From Deltaproteobacteria bacterium (GTDB lineage: Bacteria > Desulfobacterota > Desulfarculia > Adiutricales > Adiutricaceae), in contig JAITJT010000263.1 of NCBI GenBank assembly GCA_031278795.1, positions 1 through 8,072 on the forward strand: 8,072 nucleotides of DNA. Direction: 5' to 3'. Positions 7,156 through 8,072 of the stretch are shown here, piece after piece. The first letter of the stretch is position 1; the number at the start of each line of letters is the position of its first letter. Below the pieces are notes generated by a model. It was not told the DNA's origin. It searched no databases and worked only from the letters and a program-made list of their open reading frames with translations. The translations under genes and the position numbers were made by a program.

Positions 7156-7159
7156 TTTT

Positions 7160-7600
7160 ATGCAGAAGAAAACAGTCATCGAGCTCAACCCCAGAGAAAA
7201 ATCCAAACTGGCCAAAATCCTGGAAGACCAGACCATTGGTCGGGCCAAGCAGCGCCGGGCCCAGGTGGTGTTCCTGATCGATCAGGGATACTCGGACATT
7301 GAGTGCTCCAAGAAGACCTCCATGTCCACCAGCGGCATTAAGAAGATAAGGGATCGCTACAAGATCGGCGGCCTGGAAGGCACCATCAACGGGAAGCCCA
7401 AGGGCCACAGGCCCCGGGCCTTGAGCGCCGAGTCCGAAGCAAGGCTATACGCCATGGCCTCGGAGAGGACCATGAACGGCAGGAAGGCCTGGACCCTCAA
7501 GTCCCTGCGCAGCCACCTCCTGGAGGCCGAGGGAACCAGCCTGACCCTGGAGTCCATCAGAAGGATCATCAAGCGCCAGAGCGCGAAGATGGCCGCCTGA
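7160..7600 (+). CDS. IS630-type DNA-binding protein, transposase N-terminal half only
   Basis: The 146 residues match the layout of the IS630 transposase N-terminus. A helix-turn-helix spans about residues 29-71 (QRRAQVVFLIDQGYSD, STSGIKKIRDRY). The linker GLEGTINGKPKGHRPR (71-86) has the family's GLEGL...GRPR pattern. A second helical domain at 87-139 includes WTLKSLRSHL and ESIRRIIKR. In full IS630 transposases this is followed at once by the DDE nuclease domain. Here a TGA ends the frame and no DDE-like sequence follows in any frame. The gene is G+C-rich against its flanks. It could be ORFA of a split IS630 whose ORFB has been lost, a truncated transposase, or a domesticated DNA-binding protein. 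No terminal repeats were recognised around it. It should bind DNA and should not catalyse transposition alone. Confidence 0.85.
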   Translation: MQKKTVIELNPREKSKLAKILEDQTIGRAKQRRAQVVFLIDQGYSDIECSKKTSMSTSGIKKIRDRYKIGGLEGTINGKPKGHRPRALSAESEARLYAMASERTMNGRKAWTLKSLRSHLLEAEGTSLTLESIRRIIKRQSAKMAA

Positions 7601-7632
7601 TACTCTAAAGGATCCTCAAAAGCCCCAAAAGA

Positions 7633-7654
7633 GCCCAAAAAACCCTTTTTGGGC
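7633..7654. other. Perfect 9-bp stem hairpin after the IS630-type gene
   Basis: GCCCAAAAA (7633-7641) and TTTTTGGGC (7646-7654) enclose a four-base ACCC loop, 32 bases after the stop codon. It may help end the upstream transcript, but no T tract follows on the plus strand. It overlaps the -35 position of the promoter at 7653-7681. Confidence 0.5.
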
Positions 7655-7681
7655 GACCTTGGCGCAAGGGCCAAGTATAAT
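7653..7681 (+). promoter_or_regulatory. Promoter for the small RNA, perfect -10 box
   Basis: TATAAT at 7676-7681 is an exact consensus -10 box. At a 17-base spacing the -35 position reads GCGACC, which keeps only the central GAC of TTGACA. Transcription would begin near G7689. A weak -35 with a perfect -10 suggests dependence on an activator or modest strength. Confidence 0.5.
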
Positions 7682-7688
7682 GGCCTTT

Positions 7689-7860
7689 GCGAGAGGATAC
7701 TTGCGCGAACGTTTATGAGACTCGCTGGAGATTAACACCCAATCTCCGTGAGCATGGGAGAGCTGCCCCCCAAAGACTCTTGGGGCCAAGATCTCTCCAA
7801 AGAACACCATTGGCCTTCAAAATTTTTAAAAGACAGGGAAAAAATCCCTGTCTTTTTTTT
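7689..7860 (+). ncRNA. Candidate structured small RNA with its own promoter and terminator
   Basis: A transcript from about 7689 to the T tract at 7860 would be roughly 165-172 bases. Successive pairings are visible. GCGAG (7689-7693) pairs with CTCGC (7721-7725). GGAGATT (7727-7733) pairs with AATCTCC (7741-7747) around a C-rich AACACCC loop. GGAGAG (7757-7762) pairs with CTCTCC (7793-7798), enclosing CCCCAA (7768-7773) with TTGGGG (7780-7785). The terminator stem comes last. GAGAG (7691-7695) could also pair with CTCTC (7793-7797), giving an alternative fold. The only long frame starts at TTG without a ribosome binding site and runs through the terminator into the T-rich repeats, so it is not a credible gene. 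The features of SRP RNA, tmRNA, RNase P RNA and 6S RNA are absent. An unassigned regulatory RNA is the best reading. Confidence 0.55.
7828..7860 (+). terminator. Strong intrinsic terminator
   Basis: AGACAGGG (7831-7838) pairs perfectly with CCCTGTCT (7846-7853), with A-T pairs extending the base, a seven-base A-rich loop and eight T (7853-7860). It ends plus-strand transcription from the small RNA, and any read-through from the gene at 7160. Confidence 0.85.
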
Positions 7861-7870
7861 CATTTTTTTG

Positions 7871-8072
7871 CTGATTATTTTTTGCTTTTTTTGCTAATTT
7901 TTTTCTGATTATTTTGCCGCTTTTTTCTCTTGTTTTTGCTGATTATTTTGCCGCTTTTTCTCTTGTTTTTGCTGATTATTTTGCCGCTTTTTTCTCTTGT
8001 TTTTGCTGATTATTTTGCCGCTTTTTTCTCTTGTTTTTGCTGATTATTTTGCCGCTTTTTTCTCTTGTTTTT
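7871..8072. repeat. Tandem array of 34-base T-rich units, cut by window edge
   Basis: Units start at 7905, 7939, 7972, 8006 and 8040; lengths are 34, 33, 34 and 34, with the last cut at the edge. Each has CTGATTATTTTGCCGC, a run of five or six T, CTCTTG, and a T run. A divergent copy in the same register occupies 7871-7904. The units are otherwise identical; the only change is one T missing from the second. There are no spacers, so this is not a CRISPR. The period is not a multiple of three and one reverse frame has TAA in every unit, so it is not coding. Slippage or unequal crossing-over is the likely origin. Confidence 0.9.

Larger units (their letters stand above)
5790..7159. other. Long A+T-rich intergenic region with no convincing gene
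   Basis: This stretch between the MITE-like element and the IS630-type gene has short, stop-riddled frames in all six readings. It contains terminator-like hairpins at 6005-6038, 6157-6194 and 6348-6371, a perfect palindrome at 6423-6446, a C/T-rich plus strand at about 6510-6620, two related direct repeats (6684-6704, 6893-6913) and a promoter at 6893-6921. The composition shifts to G+C-rich near 7090, just ahead of the next gene. Decayed genes or undetected small RNAs are possible. Confidence 0.65.

Noticed and set aside
7587..7716. Open +1 frame overlapping the end of the IS630-type gene, as a possible frameshift extension
   Set aside because: No slippery sequence is visible and the encoded Lys/Pro-rich peptide does not resemble an IS630 DDE domain; low-complexity DNA explains it.
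7616..7810. Minus-strand frame of 64 codons
   Set aside because: Opposite to the candidate RNA, without a ribosome binding site or family signal.
7689..7860. SRP RNA, tmRNA, RNase P RNA or 6S RNA
   Set aside because: The GGAAGGAAGCAGCC-type SRP core, a tmRNA CCA end with tag frame, RNase P conserved cores and the long 6S rod with central bubble are all absent.
7687..7908. Plus-strand open frame of 73 codons
   Set aside because: It starts at TTG without a ribosome binding site, crosses a strong terminator and ends in phenylalanine/leucine codons from T-rich repeats; the region is better explained as a structured RNA.
7871..8072. CRISPR array
   Set aside because: The units are contiguous and identical throughout with no unique spacers.

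Overview
The window suggests a bacterium whose genes are rich in G+C and are separated by long, strongly A+T-rich gaps. There are no housekeeping genes, rRNA or tRNA genes, so the host cannot be named. Two long intergenic stretches (833 and 1567 bases), a mobile-element remnant and short decayed-looking patches would fit a host-associated or genome-eroding lineage, but that is inference.

Layout. Positions 1-2557 on the minus strand hold the first 852 codons of a large alpha-solenoid (TPR-like) protein that runs off the left edge. After an A+T-rich gap with several inverted repeats (2558-3390), positions 3391-5592 on the minus strand encode a complete 733-residue protein of the same general kind, with at least eleven repeats of about 40 residues. 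Both look cytoplasmic and have no recognisable catalytic domain. They appear to be distant members of one repeat family. Just upstream of the second gene, 5642-5789 looks like a small MITE: near-identical terminal inverted repeats flanked by TA, the target duplication typical of the IS630/Tc1/mariner group.

Positions 5790-7159 have no convincing gene. They hold terminator-like hairpins, a perfect 24-bp palindrome (6423-6446), a near-consensus sigma70 promoter (6893-6921) and a pair of related 21-base direct repeats. Next comes a G+C-rich 146-codon gene (7160-7600, plus strand) with the DNA-binding half of an IS630-type transposase but no DDE catalytic half.

The strongest candidate for something undescribed lies at about 7653-7860. 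A perfect TATAAT box is followed by about 165 bases that fold into several hairpins and end in a textbook intrinsic terminator, with no credible reading frame. This looks like a free-standing small RNA and matches no RNA family I recognise. The window ends inside a T-rich tandem array of 34-base units (7871-8072), so its copy number is unknown.

The sequence does not show how these parts work together. The repeat proteins are probably protein-binding scaffolds. The HTH protein and the small RNA are adjacent and co-directional, and could be functionally linked or simply neighbours.
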